DNA from: Cryobacterium sp. PH29-G1 | GTDB taxonomy: Bacteria; Actinomycetota; Actinomycetes; Actinomycetales; Microbacteriaceae | Reading direction: 5' to 3' | Assembly: GCF_030063365.1 (NCBI RefSeq) | Contig: NZ_JASISY010000005.1 | Span: forward strand, 124,001-188,000 | DNA: 64,000 nucleotides | In this document: one piece after another, positions 18,922 through 28,487 of the stretch | How positions within the stretch are numbered: position 1 is the first letter of the stretch | Layout of the letters: the number at the start of each line of letters is the position of its first letter | The notes under the pieces: generated by a model | What the model was told of the DNA's origin: nothing | The model's database searches: none | The model's input: the letters and a program-made list of their open reading frames with translations, nothing else | Translations under genes and position numbers: made by a program

Positions 18922-18947
18922 GTACTGCTGCGTGGTACTGCTGCGTG
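18922..18947. repeat. 13-bp direct repeat downstream of the hairpin
   Basis: GTACTGCTGCGTG occurs twice in tandem just downstream of the convergent hairpin, before the end of rbfA. Confidence 0.8.
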
Positions 18948-18955
18948 GTGCTGGT

Positions 18956-19441
18956 TTAGTGTTTGGGGGTGCTGGCCTCGTCGGAGTCATCAGCGTCAGC
19001 TGAATCGTCGTCGAGGTCGTAGTCGCGCGGCTTCTTGTAGGGGTCGGCGTCGCCGGCGTAGGTGGCTGTGCCCTTGCCGTCTTCGGTCGCACTGTCGCGA
19101 TCGTGCGCCTCGCGCAGCAGATCGTCAATGAGCGCGGCGTTCTCGGGAATTCCGTCGGCGATGAACTCGATCGACGGGGTGAGCCGTGCCGTGATGTTCT
19201 TACCGACCTCGCTGCGCATCAAACCGGTTGCGGCCTTGAGCGCGGCGGCGCTGTCGGTGCGTTCCTCGATCGAGCCGTACACCGTGTAAAAAACGGATGC
19301 GTGCTGCAGATCGCCCGTAACCTTCACATCCGTGATGGTGACGAACCCGAGCCGCGGGTCACGCAGACCGCGTTCCAGCCGTTTGGCGATGATGACCTTA
19401 ATGCGGTCCGCCATCTTTCTGGCGCGTTCCGGATCTGCCAT
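18956..19441 (-). CDS. rbfA: Ribosome-binding factor A
   Basis: 161 aa. RbfA matures the 30S subunit and helps at cold temperature. The N-terminal ADPERARKMADRIKVIIA and the KH-like core with DPRLGFVTITDVKVTGDLQHA match the family. The C-terminal 40 residues are acidic and low in complexity (Asp/Ala/Ser-rich), beyond the conserved domain. The GGGAGTAAG site before the ATG supports the start. It lies downstream of infB in the same direction but behind a hairpin at 19511-19547, so infB read-through may be limited. Confidence 0.95.
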   Translation of the reverse strand: MADPERARKMADRIKVIIAKRLERGLRDPRLGFVTITDVKVTGDLQHASVFYTVYGSIEERTDSAAALKAATGLMRSEVGKNITARLTPSIEFIADGIPENAALIDDLLREAHDRDSATEDGKGTATYAGDADPYKKPRDYDLDDDSADADDSDEASTPKH

Positions 19442-19510
19442 GACTTACTCCCTTTTCGAGAACGCTCTCGCGTTCGAGTTTCTCCTACCCGCCGATGCGG
19501 CGGGGCAATC

Positions 19511-19547
19511 AGGTAGTGGGCCCTCGCTTCGCGAAGACCCACTACCT
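19511..19547 (-). terminator. Hairpin between infB and rbfA
   Basis: 10-bp perfect arms AGGTAGTGGG / CCCACTACCT at 19511-19520 and 19538-19547, with an inner palindrome CTTCGCGAAG at 19527-19536. It lies between the stop of infB (19564) and the start of rbfA; attenuation or an RNA-processing site are the likely roles. Confidence 0.6.
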
Positions 19548-19563
19548 CACAACCAACGAGTCG

Positions 19564-22422
19564 TTAGACGCGCGGCTTTTCCTTCATTTCGATGGTCTCG
19601 ATCTCATCGCCAATTCGGATGTCGTTGAACTTGCCCAGTCCGATACCACACTCGAAGTCCGTACGGACCTCGGTGACGTCGTCCTTGAAGCGGCGCAGCG
19701 ATTCGATGCCCAGGTTGTCCCCCACCACGATGCCCTCGCGAATGACGCGAGCCTTGGCGTTTCGGGTGATGGTACCGCTGCGCACGATGACACCGGCGAC
19801 GTTTCCGAACTTCGACGAGCTGAAGACCTCGCGAATTTCGGCGACACCACTCTGGATCTCTTCGTACTCGGGCTTGAGCATTCCGGTGAGGGAATTCTCG
19901 ATGTCTTCGAGGGCGGAGTAGATGACGGAGTAGAACCGCACGTCGACGCCTTCGCGGGCAGCACGCTCGCGGGCCTTCGTGTCGGGGCGAACGTTGAACC
20001 CGATGATGATGGCGTTGTCGACAGTGGCGAGGTTGACGTCGCTCTCCGTGACCGCACCGACACCACGGTGGATGATGCGCAGCTGAACCGAATCGTCGAC
20101 CTCGATCTTGAGCAACGACTCCTCCAGGGCCTCCACGGCACCGGAAACGTCACCCTTGATGATGAGGTTGAGCGACTCGACCTTGCCCTCTTCGAGGGCA
20201 CGGGTGAAGTCTTCGAGGCTGATGCGCTTGCGGGCCTTAGCCAGCAGTGCGTTGCGCTCAGCGGCTTCACGCTTCTCAGCGATCTGACGGGCGGTGCGGT
20301 CTTCCTGAATAACGAGGAAGGTGTCGCCGGCGCGGGGAACGCTCGACAGACCCTGCACCTGAACCGCGCGGGACGGCGTTGCGGCGAGAACGGCGACACC
20401 GTTTTCGTCGGCCATCGCACGAACACGGCCGTAGGCCGTTCCGGCGACGATCGAGTCTCCGACGTGCAGCGTTCCAGACTGGATGAGCACGGTCGCCACC
20501 GCGCCGCGGCCCTTGTCGAGGCGAGCCTCAATGGCAACACCACGGGCGTCCTTGTTCGGGTTGGCACGCATGTCCAGCCCAGCGTCAGCGACCAGCAGCA
20601 CGGCGTCAAGGATTTCCTTGATACCGGTCTTGTTCTTGGCCGATACGTCGACGAACATGACGTCTCCGCCGTACTCTTCGGCGACGAGGCCGAATTCGGT
20701 CAGCTGCTGACGCACCTTCTGCGGGTTGGCACCGGGCTTATCGATCTTGTTCACCGCGACCACGATCGGCACATTGGCGGCCTGGGCGTGGTTGAGCGCC
20801 TCAATCGTCTGCGGCATGATGCCGTCATCGGCAGCGACCACGAGGATGGCGATGTCGGTGACCTGCGCACCACGAGCACGCATGGCGGTGAACGCCTCGT
20901 GACCCGGGGTGTCAATGAAGGTCACCGCGCGGTCGATACCTTCGTGCTCGGTGATGATCTGGTACGCACCAATGTGCTGCGTGATTCCACCGGCTTCGCC
21001 CTCGGCGACCTTGGCGTTACGGATCGCGTCAAGAAGCGCGGTCTTACCGTGGTCAACGTGACCCATGACGGTGACGACGGGAGGACGAATCTCCAGGACG
21101 TCATCGGTTTCTTCTTCGAGTTCCTGATCGATGTCGATGTCGAACGCGAGCAGTAGCTCACGGTCTTCGTCATCGGGCGACACCATCTGAATCTTGTAGC
21201 CGAGCTCGCTGCCGAGTACGTCGAACGTGGCCTCGTCGAGCGACTCCGTTGCCGTGGCCATTTCACCGAGGTGGAACAACACGGTAACGAGGTTTCCGGG
21301 GCTCGCGTCAATCTTGTCGGCGAAGTCGGTAATGGATGCTCCACGGCGGAGACGAACAACGGTTCCACCGTCGCCGCGGGGTACGGATACTCCACCCAGC
21401 GACGGGGCCTCGCGCAGCTCGAACTCTGCTCTTTTCGTACGCTTCGACTTGCGCGCCTTGTTCTTGCCGCCACCGCGACCGAAGGCACCGGCGGTGCCAC
21501 CGCCCGGGCCGCGACCGCGACCGGCTCCACCGCCACCACCGGCAGGGCGGGGCGGGCCAAAGCCGGGGGCTCCGGCAGGAGCTCCTGGACGAGAAAATCC
21601 GGGGCGTGCGCCACCGGCTCCGCCCGGGGCGCCGCCGGGACGCTGGAAAGCGCCGGGACGCTGACCGAATCCGGTCGGACGTGCTGCCTGGCCGGGTCCG
21701 CCGGGGCGAGGCGCGCCGGGACGAGGTGCTGCGGGCCGAGGAATGTTGCTCGGGGTGGGTGTGGCGGGGCGCTGCCCCATGCCCTGCGCGCTCGCGAACG
21801 GGTTGTTACCCGGACGCGGCGGCTGGGTGGGACGTTGTCCCATGCCCTGGTTGCTCGCGAACGGGTTGTTACCCGGTCGGGCTGCTCCGGGGCGAGGCAT
21901 GCCCGGCTTGACCGGCGTAGCCGATCCTTCCGTTGGCTTCGCTTCGGGAGCGTCGGTGCTGGGCTTGTCGGCCGACTGCGCTACGGCAGCCTGGTCGGCA
22001 GCAGCAGCCTTCTGTGCGGCGGCAGCCTTCTCGGTCGCCTGAGCCTGGCGCTCAGCAACGGTGAGCGGCGCAGCCGGCAGCGGCGCAGCATCCACTGCGG
22101 GAGTCGGTGCAGCTTCGGCTACCACGGGGGTGACCGGTTCGGCCGACGGCTTCGGGCCCGGACGAGCACCCGGCTTGGCGCCGTGGCTCGGGCGGGCGGG
22201 CGTTGCCTTGACGGCAGCACCAGCGGCGGGCGCGGGCGTTGCGGCCTTGGCTGCCGCGCTTTCCGCTTCAAGCGCGGCGCGAAGGCGACGGGCTACGGGC
22301 GGTTCAACGCTACTGGACGGTCCCTTTACGAACTCGCCCATTTCTTTCAATTTAGCAAGGGCTACCTTGCTGTCTACTCCGAGCTCGGTAGCGATCTCGT
22401 GTACGCGTGGTTTCGCAGCCAC
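19564..22422 (-). CDS. infB: Translation initiation factor IF-2
   Basis: 952 aa from the GTG at 22422, preceded by AGGAGAATT; an ATG nine codons upstream lacks a comparable site. The start [15 protein letters not shown] is the IF2N module. Residues about 60-340 are a disordered Ala/Pro, then Gly/Pro/Arg-rich linker with NPFASxQGMGQRP repeats and a [13 protein letters not shown] patch. The GTPase domain has [16 protein letters not shown] and NKID, followed by the EF-Tu-like and IF2 C-terminal fMet-tRNA-binding domains. It delivers initiator tRNA to the 30S. Such long actinobacterial linkers are usual. Confidence 0.97.
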   Translation of the reverse strand: MAAKPRVHEIATELGVDSKVALAKLKEMGEFVKGPSSSVEPPVARRLRAALEAESAAAKAATPAPAAGAAVKATPARPSHGAKPGARPGPKPSAEPVTPVVAEAAPTPAVDAAPLPAAPLTVAERQAQATEKAAAAQKAAAADQAAVAQSADKPSTDAPEAKPTEGSATPVKPGMPRPGAARPGNNPFASNQGMGQRPTQPPRPGNNPFASAQGMGQRPATPTPSNIPRPAAPRPGAPRPGGPGQAARPTGFGQRPGAFQRPGGAPGGAGGARPGFSRPGAPAGAPGFGPPRPAGGGGGAGRGRGPGGGTAGAFGRGGGKNKARKSKRTKRAEFELREAPSLGGVSVPRGDGGTVVRLRRGASITDFADKIDASPGNLVTVLFHLGEMATATESLDEATFDVLGSELGYKIQMVSPDDEDRELLLAFDIDIDQELEEETDDVLEIRPPVVTVMGHVDHGKTALLDAIRNAKVAEGEAGGITQHIGAYQIITEHEGIDRAVTFIDTPGHEAFTAMRARGAQVTDIAILVVAADDGIMPQTIEALNHAQAANVPIVVAVNKIDKPGANPQKVRQQLTEFGLVAEEYGGDVMFVDVSAKNKTGIKEILDAVLLVADAGLDMRANPNKDARGVAIEARLDKGRGAVATVLIQSGTLHVGDSIVAGTAYGRVRAMADENGVAVLAATPSRAVQVQGLSSVPRAGDTFLVIQEDRTARQIAEKREAAERNALLAKARKRISLEDFTRALEEGKVESLNLIIKGDVSGAVEALEESLLKIEVDDSVQLRIIHRGVGAVTESDVNLATVDNAIIIGFNVRPDTKARERAAREGVDVRFYSVIYSALEDIENSLTGMLKPEYEEIQSGVAEIREVFSSSKFGNVAGVIVRSGTITRNAKARVIREGIVVGDNLGIESLRRFKDDVTEVRTDFECGIGLGKFNDIRIGDEIETIEMKEKPRV

Positions 22423-22498
22423 AATTCTCCTGTTCCGGGTCTGCACCCGGAAAGGGGCAGACCGTTAGTAACGGACGGGTCTCATTTCGAGCCGCTCA

Positions 22499-22756
22499 TT
22501 AGTTATCCATAAGCCAGTTCAGCCTGTTCTCTAGTTGTTTCGCGTCCAGTGACCTGGTCACACGAAAGGCACGCCCAAAAGCGTGTCGCCTTACGGCATC
22601 CTGAAAGCACGAGTCGCGGGCGTGCAGCCACGCACCTCTGCCGGGGATTGTGGCGGTTTCATCCACCACAATTTCTGATTTCCCGGCAACGATCCGCAAA
22701 AGTGAGGATCGAGGGGCGCGCGAACGGCAGCCAATACACGTTCTTACGGATTCCAT
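22499..22756 (-). CDS. ylxR: YlxR family RNA-binding protein (RNase P modulator type)
   Basis: 85 aa. The N-terminal VRTCIGCRSRAPRSSLLRIV is the YlxR (DUF448) signature, followed by the PGRGAWLH segment. Bacillus YlxR/RnpM binds RNase P RNA and slows it. It is 8 bp downstream of nusA and 76 bp upstream of infB, the usual nusA-ylxR-infB order. No truncation is seen. Confidence 0.93.
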   Translation of the reverse strand: MESVRTCIGCRSRAPRSSLLRIVAGKSEIVVDETATIPGRGAWLHARDSCFQDAVRRHAFGRAFRVTRSLDAKQLENRLNWLMDN

Positions 22757-22764
22757 CGTACCCC

Positions 22765-23802
22765 CTATTCGGCATCCTCCAGAATGCTGTCGGGCTGAAT
22801 GTCAATTTTCGCACCGGTCAGCTTGGCCGCGAGGCGGGCATTCTGGCCCTCTTTGCCGATCGCGAGCGAGAGCTGATAGTCCGGAACGAGGGCACGCACA
22901 GCCTTGATCGACTCGTCGATCACGTAGGCACTGGTCACCTTGGCCGGCGACAGTGCGCTGGCCACGAAGGTCGCCAGGTCGGGAGAGAAATCGACGATGT
23001 CGATCTTCTCGTTGTTGAGCTCGACAGTCACCGCGCGCACGCGCTGACCGAGCTCCCCGATGCAGGCACCCTTGGCGTTCACGCCGGGCTCGGTTGCGCG
23101 CACGGCGATCTTGGTGCGATGGCCCGCTTCGCGGGCGAGCGACACGATCTCGACGACTCCGCTGGCGATCTCGGGCACCTCAAGGGCGAACAGTTTGCGC
23201 ACGAGCGACGGGTGCGTGCGCGACACGGTGATCTGCGGACCCTTGAGCCCGCGCCCGACGGCCGTGACAAACACGCGAATACGCGCGCCGTGCACGTAGT
23301 TTTCGGTGGGAACCTGCTCCTCGGGCGGCATGATCGCTTCGATCGTGCCGAGGTCAACGTGAATCATGCGGGGGTTCGGACCCTGCTGGATGATTCCGGC
23401 GACGATGTCACCCTCACGGCCCTTGAATTCGCCGAGCACCGCGTCGTCGGCCAGGTCGCGCAGACGCTGGTTGATGACCTGCTTGGCAGCAAAGGCGGCG
23501 ATCCGGCCGAAGTCGGAAGGGTTGTCGACGGCTTCGCCAATGACGTTGCCCTCGTCGTCATGCTCGGGAATGTAAATGTCGACGTGCCCGGACTTGCGGT
23601 CGAGAACGACGCGCGCTTCGGGCACTTCCTGGATGTCATGCTTGGCTTCAGCAATCTTCGAAGCTTCAAGCTTCGTGACGTCCTGCTGGATGTGCTTGAC
23701 ATAGGCGGTCAGAATCGCCTGTTCGATGATTTCCACGAGTTCCTCGAAGGGAATCTCTTTTTCGCGCTCCAGTAGCCGCAAAACACTGAGGTCGATGTCC
23801 AT
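22765..23802 (-). CDS. nusA: Transcription termination/antitermination factor NusA
   Basis: 345 aa, the short actinobacterial form without the C-terminal acidic repeats. An N-terminal RNAP-binding domain (MDIDLSVLRLLEREKEIPF), an S1 domain with GDIVAGIIQQGP, and two KH domains (KGACIGELGQRVRAVTVEL and SLAIGKEGQNARLAAKLTG) are present. It modulates pausing and termination. It is the first gene of nusA-ylxR-infB. In most actinomycetes rimP lies directly upstream; here it is absent and proS is next after 194 bp. Confidence 0.96.
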   Translation of the reverse strand: MDIDLSVLRLLEREKEIPFEELVEIIEQAILTAYVKHIQQDVTKLEASKIAEAKHDIQEVPEARVVLDRKSGHVDIYIPEHDDEGNVIGEAVDNPSDFGRIAAFAAKQVINQRLRDLADDAVLGEFKGREGDIVAGIIQQGPNPRMIHVDLGTIEAIMPPEEQVPTENYVHGARIRVFVTAVGRGLKGPQITVSRTHPSLVRKLFALEVPEIASGVVEIVSLAREAGHRTKIAVRATEPGVNAKGACIGELGQRVRAVTVELNNEKIDIVDFSPDLATFVASALSPAKVTSAYVIDESIKAVRALVPDYQLSLAIGKEGQNARLAAKLTGAKIDIQPDSILEDAE

Positions 23803-23941
23803 GGCCGGCCTCCTCTATTCAGATCTTGCCGCCGCGAAACCGCGCAGCGGGCTGGGTACTACGGTACCCGAATCTGCGGCGCCCCGTCACCCACTCCCCC
23901 TCGCTGGCCGGGTCTCGCGGCAGACCTGAAGGGTTCGCCAC

Positions 23942-23984
23942 AGAACGGATGCTGCCGGCTCAGCCAGCCGGCAGCATCCGTTCT
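23942..23984 (-). terminator. 19-bp perfect hairpin downstream of proS
   Basis: Arms 23942-23960 and 23966-23984 are exact reverse complements around a 5-base loop, 12 bases past the proS stop and 140 bases upstream of nusA. It is a strong intrinsic-terminator-type stem without a U-tract. It separates proS from the nusA promoter region. Confidence 0.8.
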
Positions 23985-23996
23985 CAACATGTCGGC

Positions 23997-25760
23997 TTAG
24001 ACGAAGTGCTTAGCGACGTCGGCGACTTCAACCTGTTCGCGGTCGCCGGTGCGACGGTTCCAGAGTTCGACGATACCGTCGGCGGCGCCGCGACCCACGA
24101 TGACAATCCACGGCACGCCGATCAGTTCGGCGTCGCCGAACTTCACGCCGGGCGAGACCTTGCGACGGTCGTCGTAAAGCACGTCGCGGCCGGTGGCCTC
24201 CAGTGCGGCAACAACGGCTTCTGAGGTATCGAAGACGATCTCATCCCGGCCGGTGGCGATCACGTGCACGTCAAACGGAGTGACCGATTCGGGCCAGATT
24301 AGGCCCTTTGCATCGTTGTTAAGTTCGGCGATAACCGCAAGAATGCGGGTAACACCGATACCGTATGAGCCCATCGTGACGGTGACCAGTTTGCCGTTCT
24401 CGTCGAGAACCTTGAGGCCGAGCACCTCGGCGTACTTGCGGCCAAGCTGAAAAACGTGCCCGATTTCCATGCCACGAATAAGCTCGACCGGGCCAGAGCC
24501 ATCGGGGGCCGGGTCGCCGGCGCGCACGTCGGAAGCCTCGACCACGTCGTCAATGGAAAAGTCGCGGCCGGCGACGAGGCCGAACACGTGGCGGCCCGCT
24601 TCGTTGGCGCCGGTGATCCACTCGGTGCCGGCGACCACGCGCGGGTCGACCAGAAAGCGGATGCCGGTGGTCGATTTCTCGCCGAGAACCGCGCCGTCGG
24701 CGCCCCACGGACCGATATATCCCTTAACCAGGCCGGGGTACCTGGCGAAATCGGCTTCGTTGGCCGCTTCAACCTCGGCCGGACCGAACGCCACTTCGAC
24801 GCGCTTGAGATCAACGTCGCGGTCGCCGGGAACACCGATCGCGATCAGTTCACGCGTGCCGTCAAGGCTCGTGAGCGCGAGTACGACGTTCTTAAGTGTG
24901 TCGGCGGCCGTCCACTCGCGGCCATCGGGCCGGGGGTGTTCGGAGTTCGCTTTGTCGACCAGAGTCTGAATGGTCGGGGTGTCGGGAGTGTCGAAGACCT
25001 GCGCGGCCGGCAGCGCACTGAAGTCATGGTCGGCCGGAACGAGGGTGCGGAACGCCTCGATGTTGGCCGCATAGCCACCGGCGCTGCGCACGAAGGTGTC
25101 TTCACCGACGGGGGTCGGGTGCAAGAATTCTTCGCTCTTGGAGCCACCCATCGCGCCGGCATCCGCTTGCACGATCTCGTACTCGAGGCCGAAGCGGGTG
25201 AAGATGCGCTCGTAGGCGTCGCGCTGCAGCTGGTAGCTCACGTCGAGGCCCGCGTCGGTGTAGTCGAAGGAGTAGGCATCCTTCATGGTGAACTCGCGGC
25301 CGCGCAGCAATCCGCCACGCGAGCGGGCTTCATCGCGGTACTTGTCCTGAATCTGATAGATCGACAGCGGCAGGTCTTTGTAGCTGCTGTAGAGATCCTT
25401 CACGAGCAGCGCGAAGACCTCTTCGTGCGTGGGCGCGAGCAACATGTCGGAGCCCTTGCGGTCTTTCAGGCGAAACAATCCCTCGCCGTACTCGTCCCAG
25501 CGCCCGGTCACCTCGTAGGGTTCGCGCGGCAGGAGCGCCGGGAAATGCACCTCAAACGCACCCGCAGCGTGCATTTCTTCACGGATGATCCGCTCCACTT
25601 TGGCCTTCACCCGCAGGCCGAGCGGCAGCCAGGCGAAGATACCCGGGGCCTGACGACGGATGTAGCCGGCCCGCACGAGCAGGCGGTGGCTGGTCACCTC
25701 GGCATCGGAGGGGTCTTCGCGGAGTGTACGGAGGAAGTAGTTGGAGAGACGTGTAGGCAC
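23997..25760 (-). CDS. proS: Prolyl-tRNA synthetase
   Basis: 587 aa, bacterial long type with an editing insertion. Motif 2 ([24 protein letters not shown]), the editing (INS) domain near residues 225-400, motif 3 ([16 protein letters not shown]) and the C-terminal anticodon-binding domain are all complete. The start [22 protein letters not shown] is the usual N-terminus. It charges tRNA-Pro. It belongs to the conserved ispG-proS-nusA series but is separated here from ispG by the exopolysaccharide operon. Confidence 0.98.
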   Translation of the reverse strand: MPTRLSNYFLRTLREDPSDAEVTSHRLLVRAGYIRRQAPGIFAWLPLGLRVKAKVERIIREEMHAAGAFEVHFPALLPREPYEVTGRWDEYGEGLFRLKDRKGSDMLLAPTHEEVFALLVKDLYSSYKDLPLSIYQIQDKYRDEARSRGGLLRGREFTMKDAYSFDYTDAGLDVSYQLQRDAYERIFTRFGLEYEIVQADAGAMGGSKSEEFLHPTPVGEDTFVRSAGGYAANIEAFRTLVPADHDFSALPAAQVFDTPDTPTIQTLVDKANSEHPRPDGREWTAADTLKNVVLALTSLDGTRELIAIGVPGDRDVDLKRVEVAFGPAEVEAANEADFARYPGLVKGYIGPWGADGAVLGEKSTTGIRFLVDPRVVAGTEWITGANEAGRHVFGLVAGRDFSIDDVVEASDVRAGDPAPDGSGPVELIRGMEIGHVFQLGRKYAEVLGLKVLDENGKLVTVTMGSYGIGVTRILAVIAELNNDAKGLIWPESVTPFDVHVIATGRDEIVFDTSEAVVAALEATGRDVLYDDRRKVSPGVKFGDAELIGVPWIVIVGRGAADGIVELWNRRTGDREQVEVADVAKHFV

Positions 25761-25805
25761 TCGTCTACCTTACGCGCGCGCCGCCGAACGCTCCCCCACG
25801 GCCGT

Positions 25806-26297
25806 TTACGGCGTCGGGCGAGTGAATATCGGGCGGCAGGTGGTGCAGACTTCGCCGTCGGCGGTGCCGCTCGCGGCCTCGCGCATGGCCTTGTTTTCGC
25901 TGCCCAGTCGTTCGTGCAGGGCCCAGACGAGCAGGGCAACGGCGGCGGCGGCCAGGGCGGGACGTGCCAGTCCGCTGAAGACCGGCTCCAGCGAGTGAGC
26001 TTCAGTGGTCAGATACAGTGCGATCAGACCCAGAATAGGCCAGCGAGTGTCGCACATGGTGGCGTCGGCGCCGATGGGGGTGCCCAGGTAGCTCGACACG
26101 ATGAGACCGATGAGGCCGGAGCCCACCGCCGTGACCGGAACGGTCCACCACACGGCGGGGCCAGCCACCGACACCAGGCCGGCGGTCAGCACGAGGCCCA
26201 CGAACACCGCGACGGCGACTCCGAGCGCGATCAGCCAGCGTCGAACGGGCCAGGTGAGCAGGTCAGCGAACACGGCGGGCTCGTGCTGGGGCACCAA
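25806..26297 (-). CDS. Small membrane protein with C-terminal CTTC motif
   Basis: 163 aa, apparently from a TTG at 26297 (GTG at 26294 is an alternative); no clear ribosome site, so the start is uncertain. Four hydrophobic helices (about residues 20-42, 46-68, 84-102 and 108-126) are followed by a charged cytoplasmic tail ending in a CxxC pair (CTTC). No family recognised. It lies between proS and the exopolysaccharide operon and is divergent from the latter. It may be a local hypothetical gene. Confidence 0.5.
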   Translation of the reverse strand: MVPQHEPAVFADLLTWPVRRWLIALGVAVAVFVGLVLTAGLVSVAGPAVWWTVPVTAVGSGLIGLIVSSYLGTPIGADATMCDTRWPILGLIALYLTTEAHSLEPVFSGLARPALAAAAVALLVWALHERLGSENKAMREAASGTADGEVCTTCRPIFTRPTP

Positions 26298-26605
26298 GAA
26301 TGGCGATCGTCGGTGGCATGCAACCTCTATTTCGTCTGGATGCTGTCGGCACGGAATCCACTATACCCGATGGGGTATTCAGTACCGAACTCACGATCCC
26401 TGACGGCGGAGCGGAGACGCGAATAATACCACCCAAATTGGGGGGTCCGCCAGCCTCGAGGTCCACATGGACGCGACAGGGAAAACACCACTATGGTCGC
26501 AATGTCGAAGCTGAGTCTTATTCAGTAATCAGCAGCGTGCGACCCGCGCAACGAACCCGACAGTCAAGCCGTTCGCGTGCCGCACTACCCGAGGAGAGCA
26601 CACCG
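26298..26605. other. Intergenic region upstream of the exopolysaccharide operon
   Basis: 308 bp without a supportable gene. It should hold the promoters of the divergent membrane-protein gene and the exopolysaccharide operon. One dyad (26363-26378) is visible. No convincing sigma70 -35/-10 pair was found by eye. Confidence 0.6.
26363..26378. promoter_or_regulatory. Dyad ATACCC-GATG-GGGTAT (possible operator)
   Basis: Six-base perfect arms with a 4-base spacer in the divergent promoter region, about 230 bases before the exopolysaccharide leader ORF. The shape resembles operators of CsoR-like and other small repressors, but no such repressor gene is nearby. Confidence 0.3.
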
Positions 26606-26683
26606 ATGCATAATTTTTCACGCGTTCAGCGTGGCCGCGCCGCCCCGGCCCGCCCGTCTGCAGCAGCCGGGAAAGTCCATTGA
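26606..26683 (+). CDS. 25-residue leader ORF of the exopolysaccharide operon
   Basis: The ATG at 26606 has an excellent GAGGAGAG site 6-14 bases upstream, the best ribosome site in this part of the window. The peptide is basic (Arg/Lys/His with Ala/Pro) and shows no membrane segment. Its TGA overlaps the TTG start of the next gene (TTGA), so ribosomes reaching its stop could reinitiate there. It could be a translational leader that couples the operon, an attenuator-type leader or a real small protein. It has no known homologue that I recognise. Confidence 0.55.
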   Translation: MHNFSRVQRGRAAPARPSAAAGKVH

Positions 26684-27144
26684 CGTTCGTCGACGAAAGC
26701 GTCGCCTTGGCTGCACAAGCGACCTTCGGCCGAGACGGTGCGATGTTCGAGAGCCTGCTCGGCTTCGTGGCCCAGCTGAGCCTGGTGCTGTGGAGCTTGG
26801 TGATCGTGACGGCGGTCTTCCGTTTCGTCGGCATGCGGATCTATCGAAAGGGAGCCAACCAAGCGGCCACCGTCGAAACAGCGGTCTCGCCGGCCACGGT
26901 CCCGGCCCTGGTGGTCACGGTCCCGCTTACCTCGTCCGCAGTCCCGTCGGCTCCGGTCCCGTCGGCTGTGGTTCCTTCGACTGTGGTTGCTTCGACTGTG
27001 GTTCCTTCGACTGTGGTTCCGATTAGTGTCGCTACATCCGTGGTGGTGGTGCCCAGAACGCCGCGAAATCCGCGCAGCCCACGCGCCCAACCCCGATCCA
27101 GCGCGCAGGTGCCCGCCCACGCCGCCAACTCTATGGAGTTGTGA
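26680..27144 (+). CDS. Small membrane protein with PSTVV repeats, exopolysaccharide operon
   Basis: 154 aa from a TTG that overlaps the leader ORF's stop. One hydrophobic helix (about residues 27-50), a basic patch (RIYRKG), then a long Val/Pro/Ser/Thr low-complexity stretch with about four PSTVV repeats from a 15-bp DNA repeat, and a basic Pro/Arg/Ser end. The GTGA overlap with the GT2 gene makes it the immediate partner of the synthase. By position it recalls the small accessory membrane proteins (PgaD/IcaD type) that partner synthase GT2 enzymes, but there is no sequence match. The function is inferred only. Confidence 0.6.
   Translation: MTFVDESVALAAQATFGRDGAMFESLLGFVAQLSLVLWSLVIVTAVFRFVGMRIYRKGANQAATVETAVSPATVPALVVTVPLTSSAVPSAPVPSAVVPSTVVASTVVPSTVVPISVATSVVVVPRTPRNPRSPRAQPRSSAQVPAHAANSMEL
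26938..27020. repeat. 15-bp coding tandem repeat (PSTVV)
   Basis: TCGACTGTGGTTCCT-type units repeat every 15 bases with small changes (one GCT for CCT, an earlier TCGGCTGTGGTTCCT), encoding PS(T/A)VV in the small membrane protein. Confidence 0.85.
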
Positions 27145-28487
27145 GCGTGGACATTGCGATACTGATCTTCTGGCTGTTCGCCGGCGTGAGCATCCTTTAC
27201 GTCGTGCATTTTGGCGTCTACCTGGTGGGCGCCAACTTCTACGACGTCTGGCAGCAGCGCCGGAAGGGGATGCGGGGCGAGCGGCGTTCCGGCGAATTTG
27301 AAGAGGAATGCGCGGCAACGGCGACTTGGAACCGCCGAGCCAGAGCCGAGGTGCCGGGGCTGGTCTCCGTGGTCATCGCGGCCCACAACGAGGAAGCGGC
27401 AATCGTTCGCACGCTCGATTCCGTGCGGCGCAGCACCTACCGATCCTTCGAGGTAATCGTCGCGGACGACGCGTCCACCGACCTCACCGGTCGGTTGGTG
27501 CGCGACTACCAGGTGCGTCACCCCGAGATGCCCCTGCGAATCGTGCGGATGCACGAGAACGTCGGCAAGGGCGTGGCCCTCAACTCGGCTCTGCGCCGGC
27601 ACTGCCACGGTCAGTTCGTTATGACGCTCGACGCAGACTCGATCCTTGAGGCCAACTCCATCAGAAACGCGCTGTCCTACTTCGACGACCCCAATGTTGC
27701 CGGTGTCGCCGCTAACGTGCAGATCATGGAGGAGACGACCGTACTCGGCCTTCTCCAGCGGTTCGAGCATATGATCGGCTATCGCTCAAAGAAGCTCTAC
27801 TCGATATTGAACTGTGAATTCGTGGTGGGTGGGGTGGCCTCCACTTATCGGATGCGCGTGCTCCGCAAAGTCGGCTTCTATGACACCGACACCCTGACCG
27901 AAGACATCGGCCTGAGCATGAAGATCACCAGGCTGGGCAACCGGCGCTTTCGCATGGTCTACGGCGCTGACGTTGTGGCGAAGACCGAGGGCGTGCTCAC
28001 CCTGCCCGCATTGGCGAAGCAGCGTTTGCGTTGGAAATATGGAAGCATCCAGAATCTCATCAAGTACCGCGCGTTGCTGTTCAACCCCAGCCGCCGGTAC
28101 GCCCGCACGTTGACGTATTACCGGATGCCGATGGCGGTGCTCAGCGAGTTCACGCTGCTGCTGTCACCCCTCGCTTGGACGTACGCGGTGTACTGGTCGC
28201 TGGTCACTCAGACGCCCGCCCTGATTCTCGGCGCCTACGCCACCATTACTGCGTACACGCTCCTGACGATCTGGATGGACGAGAACCTGACTACACGCGA
28301 GCGCGCTCGACTGTCCGTCTACGCCCCGACGGCGTACCTCCTGTTCTACATCATGGACCTGGTGCAACTGACAGCGGCGCTTCGCTGCATCGCACGCTCA
28401 CGCGGCCTGGTCCGCCGCTCTGAGATCAACGTCTGGACGTCACCACAGCGGGCCGGCACCGTGCTGGAGGTCGCTCATGCCGCGTAA
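27141..28487 (+). CDS. Processive family 2 glycosyltransferase (beta-polysaccharide synthase)
   Basis: 448 aa. An N-terminal helix (about 5-27) is followed by the GT2 domain, with UDP-sugar binding DDAS (in VADDASTD), DXD-type DADS, TEDIGLSM (catalytic TED) and QRLRWKYG (the QxxRW motif of processive enzymes). Further C-terminal helices (about 320-345, 355-370, 385-405) give the usual synthase channel. The set matches PgaC/IcaA/NodC-like synthases of beta-linked GlcNAc polymers better than mannosyl or glucosyl transferases, because two polysaccharide deacetylases follow; the exact sugar is inferred. GTG start in the upstream stop (4-bp overlap). The next gene starts 11 bp before its end. Confidence 0.9.
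   Translation: MSVDIAILIFWLFAGVSILYVVHFGVYLVGANFYDVWQQRRKGMRGERRSGEFEEECAATATWNRRARAEVPGLVSVVIAAHNEEAAIVRTLDSVRRSTYRSFEVIVADDASTDLTGRLVRDYQVRHPEMPLRIVRMHENVGKGVALNSALRRHCHGQFVMTLDADSILEANSIRNALSYFDDPNVAGVAANVQIMEETTVLGLLQRFEHMIGYRSKKLYSILNCEFVVGGVASTYRMRVLRKVGFYDTDTLTEDIGLSMKITRLGNRRFRMVYGADVVAKTEGVLTLPALAKQRLRWKYGSIQNLIKYRALLFNPSRRYARTLTYYRMPMAVLSEFTLLLSPLAWTYAVYWSLVTQTPALILGAYATITAYTLLTIWMDENLTTRERARLSVYAPTAYLLFYIMDLVQLTAALRCIARSRGLVRRSEINVWTSPQRAGTVLEVAHAA

Noticed and set aside
19495-21156. Long open frame antisense to infB
   Set aside because: It shadows IF-2 in a GC-rich frame and lacks recognisable motifs or ribosome site.
26298-26605. Small ORFs in the divergent gap
   Set aside because: None has a ribosome site or known motif except the leader ORF at 26606.
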